DNA of 28,222 nucleotides from Methanobacteriota archaeon (GTDB lineage Archaea; Micrarchaeota; Micrarchaeia; Anstonellales; J096): positions 1 to 28,222 of the forward strand of contig RFJG01000040.1 in NCBI GenBank assembly GCA_003694965.1, given 5' to 3'. Shown one piece after another: positions 13,746 to 21,118 of this stretch (its first letter is position 1; each line of letters begins with the position of its first letter). The position numbers and the translations under genes are program-made. The notes under the pieces were generated by a model, which ran no database searches, had not been told where the DNA came from, and was given only the letters and a program-made list of their open reading frames with translations.

Positions 13746-14969
13746 AAGGAGGTTCTTCTGCTTGGAGCCTCCTTTCTTACCTTCTTTTTCAGAGAATGAA
13801 AACTCTCCGAAAATTCCATCATATCCTTCGTGCCACAATACATCTCCCTTATTTACTCTTATTATGGCCTCTGCTATCTCTGGCTTGGCGCCTAGCCTTA
13901 TGCTATCTTCACTAGCTTCATAGATGGAGAATTCGCTCCCAAAATACCTTATGAGCTTGTCATACTCCTCTTTGACTGTTTTTGTTGTTTTGGCTTTTCC
14001 GACGACCTTGGCTATTATTTGGTCGATAGGTATTATGTGGCGGAATGGCTTGGCATTTTCCTTCTTCTTTCCATATGGCCTGTCAGCGAGCGACATAACG
14101 CGATGCATAACTCCTATAGTGAGTGGTTTGCCACACACGGGGCATCTATTGTTGAACTTCATTGCTTCTTCTGGAGCCATGCATATGTTGCATTTCCTAT
14201 GGCCATCAAAGAAATACTTGCCTTCTTGTGGGAAATACTCATATGTCTTTACCATTGCTTCTCCTGTCCTTATTCCCTCAACTATTGATTTGTAGGATAG
14301 TTTCTCAACCTCGAGCAAGTTTGCCTCTCTCCCAAGACTCTCTGGACTATGTGCATCGGAGTTGGAGACAAGAGTGAACTTATCAAGAGAGGAGAGCATC
14401 CAATTCATGGGGGGGTCGCTGCTAAGGCCAGTTTCAAGGCCTATTATCAGTGAGCTATCCTCTACAATTTCCTTGATGTTGTCCGCTCCAAACTTAGAGC
14501 CAAATAACGAGAACCATGGGGTCCATATGTGCGCTGGTATCATTGCTATTTCCTTACTTATACTCTTTAACTCATCCACCATCTCATTTAGGCTGTAGTT
14601 GAGTGTTGGCCTCCCATCCTCTTCCAGCTTACCGTGTTTTGAGAGCACATCATTTATCTGCTTAACAACCTCTAGAGAGGGGGCCAGCAACACAGTGTGC
14701 ATTTTATATGTCCTATTGTTTATTGAGAATATGTTGCTAACCTCTACGCTCTGTATGAAATACACTCCATTGTAATAGTAGAGGCCATCTCTTTCATCTA
14801 CCAACTTTTCCTCCATTTCTTTCAGCCATAGGGGATGTGTGAAATCCCCACTAGCCAGAAGAGATATACCCTTTTTCTTAGCACCATCTACCATACCATC
14901 TATGTTGAGGCGCGGAGAGGTGGCGGCAGAATACTTCGTATGTATATGGAAATCTGCTATTATTTTCAC
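13737..14969 (-). CDS. endonuclease Q-like PHP nuclease with PIP box
   Basis: 410-aa PHP-family protein matching the archaeal endonuclease Q group, which nicks 5' to deaminated bases (uracil, hypoxanthine) and AP sites. The N-terminal PHP metal motif is DFHIHTKYS (H8, H10) and is followed by GDFTHPLWL. Further metal-site segments are IPAHIWTPW and SNSDAHSPESLG. A zinc ribbon with CNIC and CPVCGKP lies near residues 270-292. The C-terminus QKNLLDF (404-410) is a PIP-like PCNA-binding motif. The GTG start at 14969 is supported by a TATA-like box 26 nt upstream and by the family N-terminus. Expected role: repair of deaminated DNA together with PCNA. Confidence 0.88.
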   Translation of the reverse strand: MKIIADFHIHTKYSAATSPRLNIDGMVDGAKKKGISLLASGDFTHPLWLKEMEEKLVDERDGLYYYNGVYFIQSVEVSNIFSINNRTYKMHTVLLAPSLEVVKQINDVLSKHGKLEEDGRPTLNYSLNEMVDELKSISKEIAMIPAHIWTPWFSLFGSKFGADNIKEIVEDSSLIIGLETGLSSDPPMNWMLSSLDKFTLVSNSDAHSPESLGREANLLEVEKLSYKSIVEGIRTGEAMVKTYEYFPQEGKYFFDGHRKCNICMAPEEAMKFNNRCPVCGKPLTIGVMHRVMSLADRPYGKKKENAKPFRHIIPIDQIIAKVVGKAKTTKTVKEEYDKLIRYFGSEFSIYEASEDSIRLGAKPEIAEAIIRVNKGDVLWHEGYDGIFGEFSFSEKEGKKGGSKQKNLLDF

Positions 14970-14989
14970 ATAGCCTTGTCTAAGGCTTC

Positions 14990-15000
14990 CTTTAAATAAT
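14990..15000 (-). promoter_or_regulatory. TATA-like box for the EndoQ-like gene
   Basis: Minus-strand ATTATTTAAAG, centred about 26 nt before the GTG start at 14969. Confidence 0.6.
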
Positions 15001-15041
15001 TATAGCAGTGCTCTCCATTTTCTCAATTTGTTATTGTGCCA

Positions 15042-15731
15042 TTATCCAAAGATAGAATTTATCTCTTCCAATCTTTTATTACTAGTAATACCCTCAATTT
15101 CTCCCAAGTAGAGAGAGGATAGGAACAGCTTTGCATTGTTTGAATGGCTAACTCCTGCTCCCCCCTTTGTCTTGAATGCTTCGCTTGCATCTCCTCCGCA
15201 ATAAGCAGTTATTATATCTATCCCTCCTGGGTGGTATTGGATATATGGAGTTGCATAATATACTGCATTATCTATTATTATCCAACAATCAGAGCTGCTG
15301 TTGTGTTTTCTAACTTCTTCTAAGGAGAGTGTTATGAGCGAAGAATTTAGCATATCTGTTTTGTTGCCTGTTGAATCTGCCACAGCGGTAATGTTAGTGT
15401 CCCCTACTTTAACTCTATTAGATGATATATAGAAGTAAGAGAACACTAATAACAAGAGAATCCATAAGGCTGCAGTTGCTTTGAATGTATTCTTCAATTT
15501 TTCAGAACCTGTCCTAGTGATGTTGAGGATCAATGCTGCTAATGTGTGAAGTATTACAAGAGGCAAGAAAAGGAATACTGTTGCTATGTTGTGAATATCC
15601 TTCATAACTCCATAGTCAACATTGAAATAGCCGGATTTTGCTGCCATCAATCCAGAGGCAAGCGACAAGAGGATTGCTAGGGCAAGGAGCCATGAAGTAT
15701 ATCTAATTGTTTTGTAAGCTATTTTGTGCAT
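15042..15731 (-). CDS. membrane-anchored cytochrome b5-domain protein
   Basis: 229-aa protein. Three hydrophobic helices occupy about residues 13-30, 48-70 and 86-102. Histidines H47 and H62 flank or lie within the second helix and could bind another heme. A polar linker leads to a C-terminal cytochrome b5 domain (about 132-210). Its two axial heme ligands are visible: H167 in QYHPGGIDII and H196 in GVSHSNNA. The positive-inside rule is ambiguous, so the side of the membrane is unclear. A TTG at 15737 would add two residues; the ATG at 15731 lies 26 nt from a TATA-like box. It is probably an electron-transfer protein, possibly served by the reductase at 13057. Confidence 0.88.
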   Translation of the reverse strand: MHKIAYKTIRYTSWLLALAILLSLASGLMAAKSGYFNVDYGVMKDIHNIATVFLFLPLVILHTLAALILNITRTGSEKLKNTFKATAALWILLLLVFSYFYISSNRVKVGDTNITAVADSTGNKTDMLNSSLITLSLEEVRKHNSSSDCWIIIDNAVYYATPYIQYHPGGIDIITAYCGGDASEAFKTKGGAGVSHSNNAKLFLSSLYLGEIEGITSNKRLEEINSIFG

Positions 15732-15751
15732 AGCCAACCTATTGGAGGGAA

Positions 15752-15762
15752 TTAATAAAAAA
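15752..15762 (-). promoter_or_regulatory. TATA-like box for the cytochrome b5 gene
   Basis: Minus-strand TTTTTTATTAA, centred about 26 nt before the ATG at 15731; this decides the start. Confidence 0.55.
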
Positions 15763-15790
15763 CCCTCCTCATTTGCAACATTACAGTATC

Positions 15791-15799
15791 CTTATAAAG
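15791..15799 (+). promoter_or_regulatory. TATA-like box for the 103-aa gene
   Basis: CTTATAAAG, centred 26 nt before the ATG at 15821; a strong archaeal box at leaderless spacing. Confidence 0.7.
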
Positions 15800-15820
15800 T
15801 AAACCCCAATAATAGGTAGT

Positions 15821-16132
15821 ATGGCAGTTGCAATATTTTACATAGCTCCTGACAAGTACAAGGAGGCAAAGAAAGTTGTAGAGAGCGACCCCTATGAAAC
15901 GGATAGTTTTGCGCGCGTTGGCTATAAGCTAAAAGAAGCCAAGACATTAGGCTTAGATAAGGAAGGCTACTACCTCTACATAGATGCCGGTGAGGAATTC
16001 ATTGCACAAGCCACTAAGAAATTAGAAGGAGTTGCTGAGAGGAAGAGCGGCGAAGAGGCAGAGAGCGTCAAGAAAGCAGTTGAGGAAGAGGAGGCCTCTG
16101 CATCAGCAGGCATAGGCAACCTGTTCGGTTGA
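15821..16132 (+). CDS. small protein with ribosomal-stalk-like C-terminal tail, 103 aa
   Basis: Family not recognised. Residues 1-70 look like a compact alpha/beta domain (MAVAIFYIAPDKYKEAKKVV, then YYLYIDAGEEFIAQATKKLE). The remainder is a Glu/Lys/Ala-rich helix ending AVEEEEASASAGIGNLFG. That end closely resembles the C-terminal tails of archaeal ribosomal stalk proteins aP1 and aP0 (acidic hinge, then AGL-x-ALFG-type), which recruit translation GTPases. The N-terminal part is not aP1-like, so this is not the stalk protein itself. The gene has a strong promoter and is followed one base later by a winged-helix gene, probably one operon. Confidence 0.85.
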   Translation: MAVAIFYIAPDKYKEAKKVVESDPYETDSFARVGYKLKEAKTLGLDKEGYYLYIDAGEEFIAQATKKLEGVAERKSGEEAESVKKAVEEEEASASAGIGNLFG

Positions 16133-16133
16133 T

Positions 16134-16613
16134 ATGGAGAAAAAAATAAAGAGCAGGGGCATCCCCAGCAAGGAAGCATTTTGGCTTCCTCCCTATTACA
16201 GCGAGGACATTAGGAGGTTTGAGGATGACTCAGGCAACGCTACGAGGAATGTGTGGAAGCTTGAGGAAATCACTAAGTTCATATTTCCCCCCAAGTATCA
16301 AGAGAAGTATTATGAGATAGCGAGCTCTTTCCTTTCCTTTATTTCGGAGAGGGGCGGCAAGGTTAGCGGCTCTGATGTGGGTCCTTTCCTAAGAGAGAGC
16401 GGGATATCTAAGGCAACCTTCTACAATAGGGTTTTGCCGAGGCTCAAGAGGGTTGGCATAGTCAGGGTTAAGAGAGAGACCCAAGAAGGCAAGAACAAGA
16501 AATATATGCATATGGACATAGAACTGAGCAAGACATTTGGTAATTACCTACTTAAGATAGCGGACAGTTGGCTAGCCCACATAGATGATGTCAGAAGTTT
16601 GAGAAGACAATGA
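16134..16613 (+). CDS. winged-helix DNA-binding protein, 159 aa
   Basis: Probable transcriptional regulator. An N-terminal basic segment and a Trp/Tyr-rich stretch (AFWLPPYYSEDIRRF) precede a helix. A winged helix-turn-helix covers about residues 75-130: GGKVSGSDVGPFLRESGISKATFYNRVLPRLKRVGIVRVKRE, with KNKKYMHMDIELS as the wing. A short C-terminal helix follows. The specific family is not recognised and no ligand domain is seen. It starts one base after the stop of the stalk-tail protein with no ribosome-binding site, so translation is likely coupled. Its 3' end overlaps the convergent phosphatase-like gene by 23 bp. Confidence 0.85.
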   Translation: MEKKIKSRGIPSKEAFWLPPYYSEDIRRFEDDSGNATRNVWKLEEITKFIFPPKYQEKYYEIASSFLSFISERGGKVSGSDVGPFLRESGISKATFYNRVLPRLKRVGIVRVKRETQEGKNKKYMHMDIELSKTFGNYLLKIADSWLAHIDDVRSLRRQ

Positions 16614-17040
16614 AATCCAAAGGCTCTGGGTAGAGGGCGAAACTCCTTTCTTCCATTTTGAAACCTCTTTCCTCAAAGAATGTCGTCGCATTTTCCAACA
16701 CAGTTGCATGCGAGATCGCTATTGTTGTTGGATAGAGCAGAGGACATATTTTCCTCATCATCGGCTCATAGCCACGTTCCATAACATAAGATCCGAGTAG
16801 CTCACTGGCGTGTTTGGCAAGCAGCTCAAATGAGGTGAGTTCAATGAATACATTTAGGAATAAGTTGAGCGTTTCTACTGCAACATTATCAGTGGAGGAG
16901 ATGATGGCTACTTTCCTCTCTTCTTTCAGGATACCTTCTTTTAGGTACGTTGCTCTTTTTATTGCCTTTGAGATTCCCTCTTGCGTTATTTTGTGATTCT
17001 CCGTATGGGCTCTTCTCATAAGTATTATTTTTCTTTTCAT
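16591..17040 (-). CDS. degenerate histidine-phosphatase-like protein A, 149 aa
   Basis: The layout follows SixA-type histidine phosphatases. The N-terminal strand IILMRRAHTEN is followed by ITQEGISKAIKRATYLKEG, a middle VAIISSTDNVAVETLN (equivalent to the S-x-RA-x-TA segment) and a late strand IAISHATVLENA carrying the second histidine. The catalytic RH[GA] motif reads RRA (R9-R10-A11), so the phosphate-accepting His is replaced by Arg, although a His follows two residues later (H12). It is therefore probably inactive or altered. The start overlaps the stop of the next gene upstream (ATGA). Family assignment is from pattern only. Confidence 0.65.
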   Translation of the reverse strand: MKRKIILMRRAHTENHKITQEGISKAIKRATYLKEGILKEERKVAIISSTDNVAVETLNLFLNVFIELTSFELLAKHASELLGSYVMERGYEPMMRKICPLLYPTTIAISHATVLENATTFFEERGFKMEERSFALYPEPLDFIVFSNF

Positions 17041-17501
17041 AGTGGTCTTCCTCTATATATGTAGATTATGTAATCGCCGGGCTTTGTTATTGAGCCTTGG
17101 AAGCTTGCCCCTTCATTGGAGAAGCCATAATCCCCTAGCTTTCTCTTAGCTATTGGCAACATCATTCCCGGGGCAACGGCAATGACAGAGTTGTATATGG
17201 AGAGGCTGTCATTAACCCAATTCATGAACTCATTTAAGGATTCTGCATCGCAACAATCTTCCCCCAACTTACTACTATATGAGATGTCCGAGCTTATCTT
17301 GCCAACTTCCATAAGGCACTCTTTTATTATGTTGGCGCATTTTGTCGTCTTAAATGCCTGGTGCGTAAATATCTTTGTAGGTCCCTCCACCAACGGAGTA
17401 ATATCCCTAACTCTTTTTTTGAATGAATCTGCTGCCATAGGGGGAATGTTTCCTGTTGCATCTGACGCAGCCTGTCTTATAAGCAGGAGTTTCTTGACCA
17501 T
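17037..17501 (-). CDS. degenerate histidine-phosphatase-like protein B, 154 aa
   Basis: Second copy of the same fold, directly upstream of protein A and overlapping it by 4 nt. The N-terminal LLLIRQAASD has Gln (Q10) where the catalytic His should be. The middle KIFTHQAFKTTKCANII corresponds to the S-P-x-RA-x-TA segment. The late strand SVIAVAPGMMLPIAKRKL lacks the second histidine as well. It should therefore have no phosphatase activity and may bind or scaffold. The frame opens 13 codons earlier (17540, inside bud32), but the ATG at 17501 gives the family N-terminus and lies 28 nt from a TATA-like box. Confidence 0.65.
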   Translation of the reverse strand: MVKKLLLIRQAASDATGNIPPMAADSFKKRVRDITPLVEGPTKIFTHQAFKTTKCANIIKECLMEVGKISSDISYSSKLGEDCCDAESLNEFMNWVNDSLSIYNSVIAVAPGMMLPIAKRKLGDYGFSNEGASFQGSITKPGDYIIYIYRGRPL

Positions 17502-17524
17502 AGGGGTAGAATATGTCAGAATAT

Positions 17525-17534
17525 GTTTAAAAAC
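17525..17534 (-). promoter_or_regulatory. TATA-like box for the phosphatase-like pair
   Basis: Minus-strand GTTTTTAAAC just past the bud32 stop codon, centred about 28 nt before the ATG at 17501; separates this pair from the cca-cdc48 operon. Confidence 0.55.
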
Positions 17535-17536
17535 AT

Positions 17537-18121
17537 TCACTCCTTGACATAGCGCATCCTTTGCCTTATGTTGTTGTAGCGCTCCTCCACCTCTTTATCA
17601 CTGTATCCTTTGACGACAACATTGGCAAGCTCTCCCATACTCGCAGCACTTGTGTAGAGGTCCGATGCCCTGTCCTCCAGCCTTGTACTTTGGAAAGCCA
17701 GCCCAAAATCTATCACATAAGGGGCACCATCTCTTTTTATGAGGACATTGGCGAGCGTAAAATCGTTGTGTATGACTCCACTCTTGTGTATTTTTTTGAG
17801 CAACTTGCCGATCAACATCGCGGTTTCTTCGCTCTTATTGGGCCTCTCCCCATCTATGTACTCCATCACTATGTCATATGTGTGGCTTGCCACCACCTTA
17901 GGGGTATTGACATAAGAAGCTGCTTTTTCCATTGCTCTTGTTTCTTGTCGTGTCCTCCTTTTCCTTATGTAGTCGTCGAAACTTCTTTCCCTATATCTCT
18001 TTCTCTCTCTCCTTTTTAGGACAACTTTCTTACCTTCTAATATGCCAACATAGACGCTGGCCTCTGCTCCCCTTGCTATAAGATGTAGAGAATGAATGCC
18101 GTGATTACCATCATCGTCCAT
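17537..18121 (-). CDS. bud32: Bud32 kinase/ATPase of the KEOPS complex (stand-alone)
   Basis: Small atypical kinase that supports tRNA t6A synthesis with Kae1, Cgi121 and Pcc1. Visible motifs: GAEASVY (glycine-poor loop), VVLKRRERKRYRERSFDDYIRKRRTRQET (Bud32 signature with the basic patch), IVMEYIDG, catalytic HNDFTLAN (H118-D120, N125; usual form HGDLTTSN) and metal-binding IDFG (137-140). It is 194 aa and not fused to Kae1, unlike in several archaea. The only in-frame ATG lies 46 nt inside the end of the upstream M50 gene, giving about ten extra N-terminal residues. It is the last gene of the cca-cdc48 operon. Confidence 0.93.
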   Translation of the reverse strand: MDDDGNHGIHSLHLIARGAEASVYVGILEGKKVVLKRRERKRYRERSFDDYIRKRRTRQETRAMEKAASYVNTPKVVASHTYDIVMEYIDGERPNKSEETAMLIGKLLKKIHKSGVIHNDFTLANVLIKRDGAPYVIDFGLAFQSTRLEDRASDLYTSAASMGELANVVVKGYSDKEVEERYNNIRQRMRYVKE

Positions 18122-18621
18122 GCTATCTTATTTGTGTGGAATATTTTAAAACCGTCAAGAGGGCCAAAGGGTATGAGGTTAAATAATGCAAGTATTGCGT
18201 TGATGCTAAAAAACATATAAGCAACTGGGTTAGCTATGAAAGGCAGCGCCAATACAGCCATTATTATGTTAGAGAGTGGCCCCGCGGCAGCTATGTGGAG
18301 GAGTTCTCTTTTAGACGGCCTCTTGAAACCGCTCATCATAACAGCTCCGGGTGCTGCGAATATGAAACCAAAGAAACTGCTAACCAATGCTAACACGAGC
18401 CCTAGCTTATATGTTACAAACCCCGCGTGTATGCCATAATGTTGTGCAACTGCCTTGTGAGCCAGTTCGTGGAATATGAAAGCAGGGACTATTATGGCAA
18501 AGACAATGGGCATCGCAACGAGAGCAGTTATGGATAATCCAACAAAGAGAATGCTGAAAGCGAGTGTTAAGACAAGTGAGGCAATTATTAGGGAGCTTAT
18601 CTCCCCCCTATAGAATTTCAT
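18076..18621 (-). CDS. compact M50 site-2-protease-like membrane metallopeptidase
   Basis: 181-aa integral membrane protease. The zinc site is HELAH (residues 51-55, in PAFIFHELAHKAVAQHYG) plus PLDGFKI (D about 156). About five hydrophobic helices are present. It lacks PDZ and CBS domains, so it is a minimal S2P core. The start overlaps the stop of the upstream 123-aa gene as ATGA, and bud32 begins within its last 46 nt. Its position behind cdc48 suggests a role in membrane-protein turnover, which is inference. Confidence 0.92.
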   Translation of the reverse strand: MKFYRGEISSLIIASLVLTLAFSILFVGLSITALVAMPIVFAIIVPAFIFHELAHKAVAQHYGIHAGFVTYKLGLVLALVSSFFGFIFAAPGAVMMSGFKRPSKRELLHIAAAGPLSNIIMAVLALPFIANPVAYMFFSINAILALFNLIPFGPLDGFKIFHTNKIAWTMMVITAFILYIL

Positions 18622-18989
18622 TTCAAGACCCTCTCCTCGTATATTATGCGGACGCGGGGTAGCGTAAACATACCCTCAAGAGTCTCTAAGACTCCCCTAA
18701 CTTCTGACCCATTTGCTAGCCTTACCCTTACCTCTTCTCCTCTTATCTCTACAAGCGTCCCAACCTTTCCCAAGCTGGAGGGCATATAGCTGCCAGCAAC
18801 AACCACAACCTTGTCCCCTTTCCTCACCCCTCTGAGTTGCGGGTAGAAGAGTGCGAAGAGTATAGTAATTGCTATGTCTAAGGCTATAAGCCTCCACAAA
18901 AGAGATGGCTCTAGTGAGAGAACCGCATAGGAGAGGAGAGACAGTGCGAGCAACGTAAAGAAGAGCGTTATGCTTTTCTTGAGCATCAT
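18618..18989 (-). CDS. small membrane protein with SH3/OB-like beta domain, 123 aa
   Basis: Two adjacent hydrophobic helices (about residues 5-25 and 30-48) are followed by a soluble beta-rich domain (about 55-118). That domain has GDKVVVVAGSYMPSSLGKVGTLVEIRGEEVRVRLANGSEVRG in an SH3/KOW- or NfeD-C-like pattern. NfeD proteins combine membrane helices with an OB-fold and partner membrane proteases, so this is a possible relative, but it is not proven. It is translationally coupled on both sides (ATGA with cdc48 upstream and with the M50 protease downstream), so all three are probably made together. Confidence 0.8.
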   Translation of the reverse strand: MMLKKSITLFFTLLALSLLSYAVLSLEPSLLWRLIALDIAITILFALFYPQLRGVRKGDKVVVVAGSYMPSSLGKVGTLVEIRGEEVRVRLANGSEVRGVLETLEGMFTLPRVRIIYEERVLK

Positions 18990-21118
18990 CTGTACATCTC
19001 TCCTCCACCACTCTCAGCTCTCCTAACCTTCTCTATCTTGCGGAAAGCCTCTACAAAGTGGTCCATAGTTATCTTTGCTTTCTTCTTTGATTTTAGCCTC
19101 TCCCTTATGAGCATCATTCCGGCCTCTCTTGTTAAGTCTTCCAGCTCAGCTCCACTGAAGCCGTCAGTCATTCCCGCTATCTCGTCAAGGTCTACATCCT
19201 TAGAGAGGGGCATATTCTTTACGTGCACTTTTAGTATCTGTAGGCGAGCCTCCTTGTCTGGCAGTGGCACCTCTATGAGCTTGTCAAACCTCCCAGGCCT
19301 AAGGAGAGCGGGGTCTATCATATCTGCTCTGTTAGTAGCTGCTATGACAAAGACGCCTTTCATTGCCTTGAGCCCATCCATTTCAGTAAGTATTGTATTT
19401 ACTACTCTCTCCGTAACCTTGCTTCCTCCTTCCTCGCTCCCTCTTCTTGGCGCTATCGCATCTATCTCATCTATGAATATTACAGAAGGGGCAGCTTGCC
19501 TTGCCTTCCTAAATATCTCGCGAACTGCTTTCTCACTCTCTCCTACCCACTTGCTCAACACCTCTGGCCCATTAACAGCTATGAAATTAGCCTCGCTCTC
19601 ATTAGCCACTGCCTTAGCGAGGAGAGTCTTACCAGTTCCTGGGGGGCCGTAGAGGAGCAACCCCTTGACAGCCCTTATCCCAGCTTCCTCAAAGATTTCG
19701 GGTTTCTTGAGAGGCAGTTCAACAGCTTCTCTCAGCTCATCCTTGACATTCTCCAAGCCACCGATGTCCTCCCAAGTAACATTGGGCCTCTCAACGAACA
19801 CCTCTCTCAGAGCTGATGGGTGTATCTCTTTCATAGCTTCTATGAAATCCTCTCTCGTTATTACAAGTTGCTCCAACACTTCTGGGGGTATCCTCTCCTC
19901 ACTTATGTCTATTTTGGGGAGTAATCTCCTTAGTGCTCTAAGAGCAGCCTCTTTTGTCAATGCAAGAAGGTCTGCTCCCGTGTATCCGTGCGTTATGTTG
20001 GCTATTGCTTTGAGCTCTACATCCTCTGCGAGAGGGGTATTCCTCGTATGTATCTGCAGTATCTCAAGCCTGCCTTTCTTGTCGGGCACGCCTATCTCCA
20101 TCTCCCTGTCAAACCTTCCAGGCCTTCTCAATGCAGGGTCTATGTGGTCTGGCCTGTTAGTCGCTCCTATGACAATGACTTGGCCCCTGCTCTTAAGCCC
20201 ATCCATAAGCGTTAGGAGTTGCGACACTACGCGCTTCTCAACCTCTCCAGTTACGGCCTCTCTTTTCGGTGCTATCGCATCTATCTCATCTATGAATATT
20301 ATTGAGGGAGCTGCTTCCTCAGCCTCTTGGAATATCTTGCGAAGCTTTTCCTCACTTTCTCCGACGAACTTACTCACTATTTCTGGCCCTCCTATGTAGT
20401 AGAAGGAGGCGTCGCTCTCATTAGCCACTGCCTTAGCGAGGAGAGTCTTACCAGTTCCTGGGGGGCCGTAGAGGAGAACTCCTTTAGGCGGCTCTATGCC
20501 AAGCCTTTGGAATAACTCAGGATGCCTTAATGGGAGCTCAACCATTTCCCTTATCTTCTGTAGTTCATCTCCCAAGCCTCCTATGTCATCATAAGTTACT
20601 GTTGGCACCTTCTCCAGCTCTCTGAGTGGCTCGCTCTTTATGATTATCTCCGTCCTCTCACTTACTATTGCAGGAGAAGATGGAGCAAGAGTGCTAACTA
20701 TGAATGGCATCACAGAGCTTCCAAACATGCTAACTGGTAGTACATCGCCTTTTGTTATTGGCTTACCGACGAGCTTATGCTTTATGTACTGACTTAAATC
20801 TGTCATCGCTCTAAGGCCTTCCTTTAGGCCAAGGACAACCTTCTTAGCTTCCTTTGCCTCAACTTTGCTTATCTCAACAACATCCCCCAAGCCTACACCG
20901 GCATTATGCCTAAGTATGCCATCTATCCTTATGATTTCCTTGCCTTCATCTTCTGGTTGTGCTGGCCACACTATTGCAGCTGTCTGCTTCTTTCCTTTTA
21001 GCTTGATTACATCGCCGGGAGTAACTCCTAATTTCTTCCTAGCTGCTGAGTCTATCCTCGCCCTTCCAGTTCCTACATCTATTCTCCTAGATTCAGCTAC
21101 CTTTACCATTAAACTCAT
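18986..21118 (-). CDS. cdc48: Cdc48/VAT AAA+ unfoldase
   Basis: Hexameric double-ring AAA+ ATPase that unfolds proteins for degradation. Residues 1-180 hold the N-domain (double-psi barrel plus four-stranded barrel: ARIDSAARKKLGVTPGDVIKLKG). Two AAA modules follow, each with Walker A GPPGTGKT (first at 218-225), Walker B IIFIDEIDAIAP or VIFIDEIDAIAP, and second-region ATNRPD or ATNRAD. The final residues M-Y-R fit the HbYX pattern used to dock on the 20S proteasome. Length (710 aa) is typical. The start ATG overlaps the cca stop (ATGA); a second in-frame ATG lies three codons later. No proteasome gene is in the window. Confidence 0.97.
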   Translation of the reverse strand: MSLMVKVAESRRIDVGTGRARIDSAARKKLGVTPGDVIKLKGKKQTAAIVWPAQPEDEGKEIIRIDGILRHNAGVGLGDVVEISKVEAKEAKKVVLGLKEGLRAMTDLSQYIKHKLVGKPITKGDVLPVSMFGSSVMPFIVSTLAPSSPAIVSERTEIIIKSEPLRELEKVPTVTYDDIGGLGDELQKIREMVELPLRHPELFQRLGIEPPKGVLLYGPPGTGKTLLAKAVANESDASFYYIGGPEIVSKFVGESEEKLRKIFQEAEEAAPSIIFIDEIDAIAPKREAVTGEVEKRVVSQLLTLMDGLKSRGQVIVIGATNRPDHIDPALRRPGRFDREMEIGVPDKKGRLEILQIHTRNTPLAEDVELKAIANITHGYTGADLLALTKEAALRALRRLLPKIDISEERIPPEVLEQLVITREDFIEAMKEIHPSALREVFVERPNVTWEDIGGLENVKDELREAVELPLKKPEIFEEAGIRAVKGLLLYGPPGTGKTLLAKAVANESEANFIAVNGPEVLSKWVGESEKAVREIFRKARQAAPSVIFIDEIDAIAPRRGSEEGGSKVTERVVNTILTEMDGLKAMKGVFVIAATNRADMIDPALLRPGRFDKLIEVPLPDKEARLQILKVHVKNMPLSKDVDLDEIAGMTDGFSGAELEDLTREAGMMLIRERLKSKKKAKITMDHFVEAFRKIEKVRRAESGGGEMYR

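Noticed and set aside
19038..20399. Long open frames (204 and 244 aa) antisense to cdc48
   Set aside because: They mirror conserved Walker and AAA segments of cdc48, have Ser/Leu-rich translations typical of antisense frames, and lack promoters.
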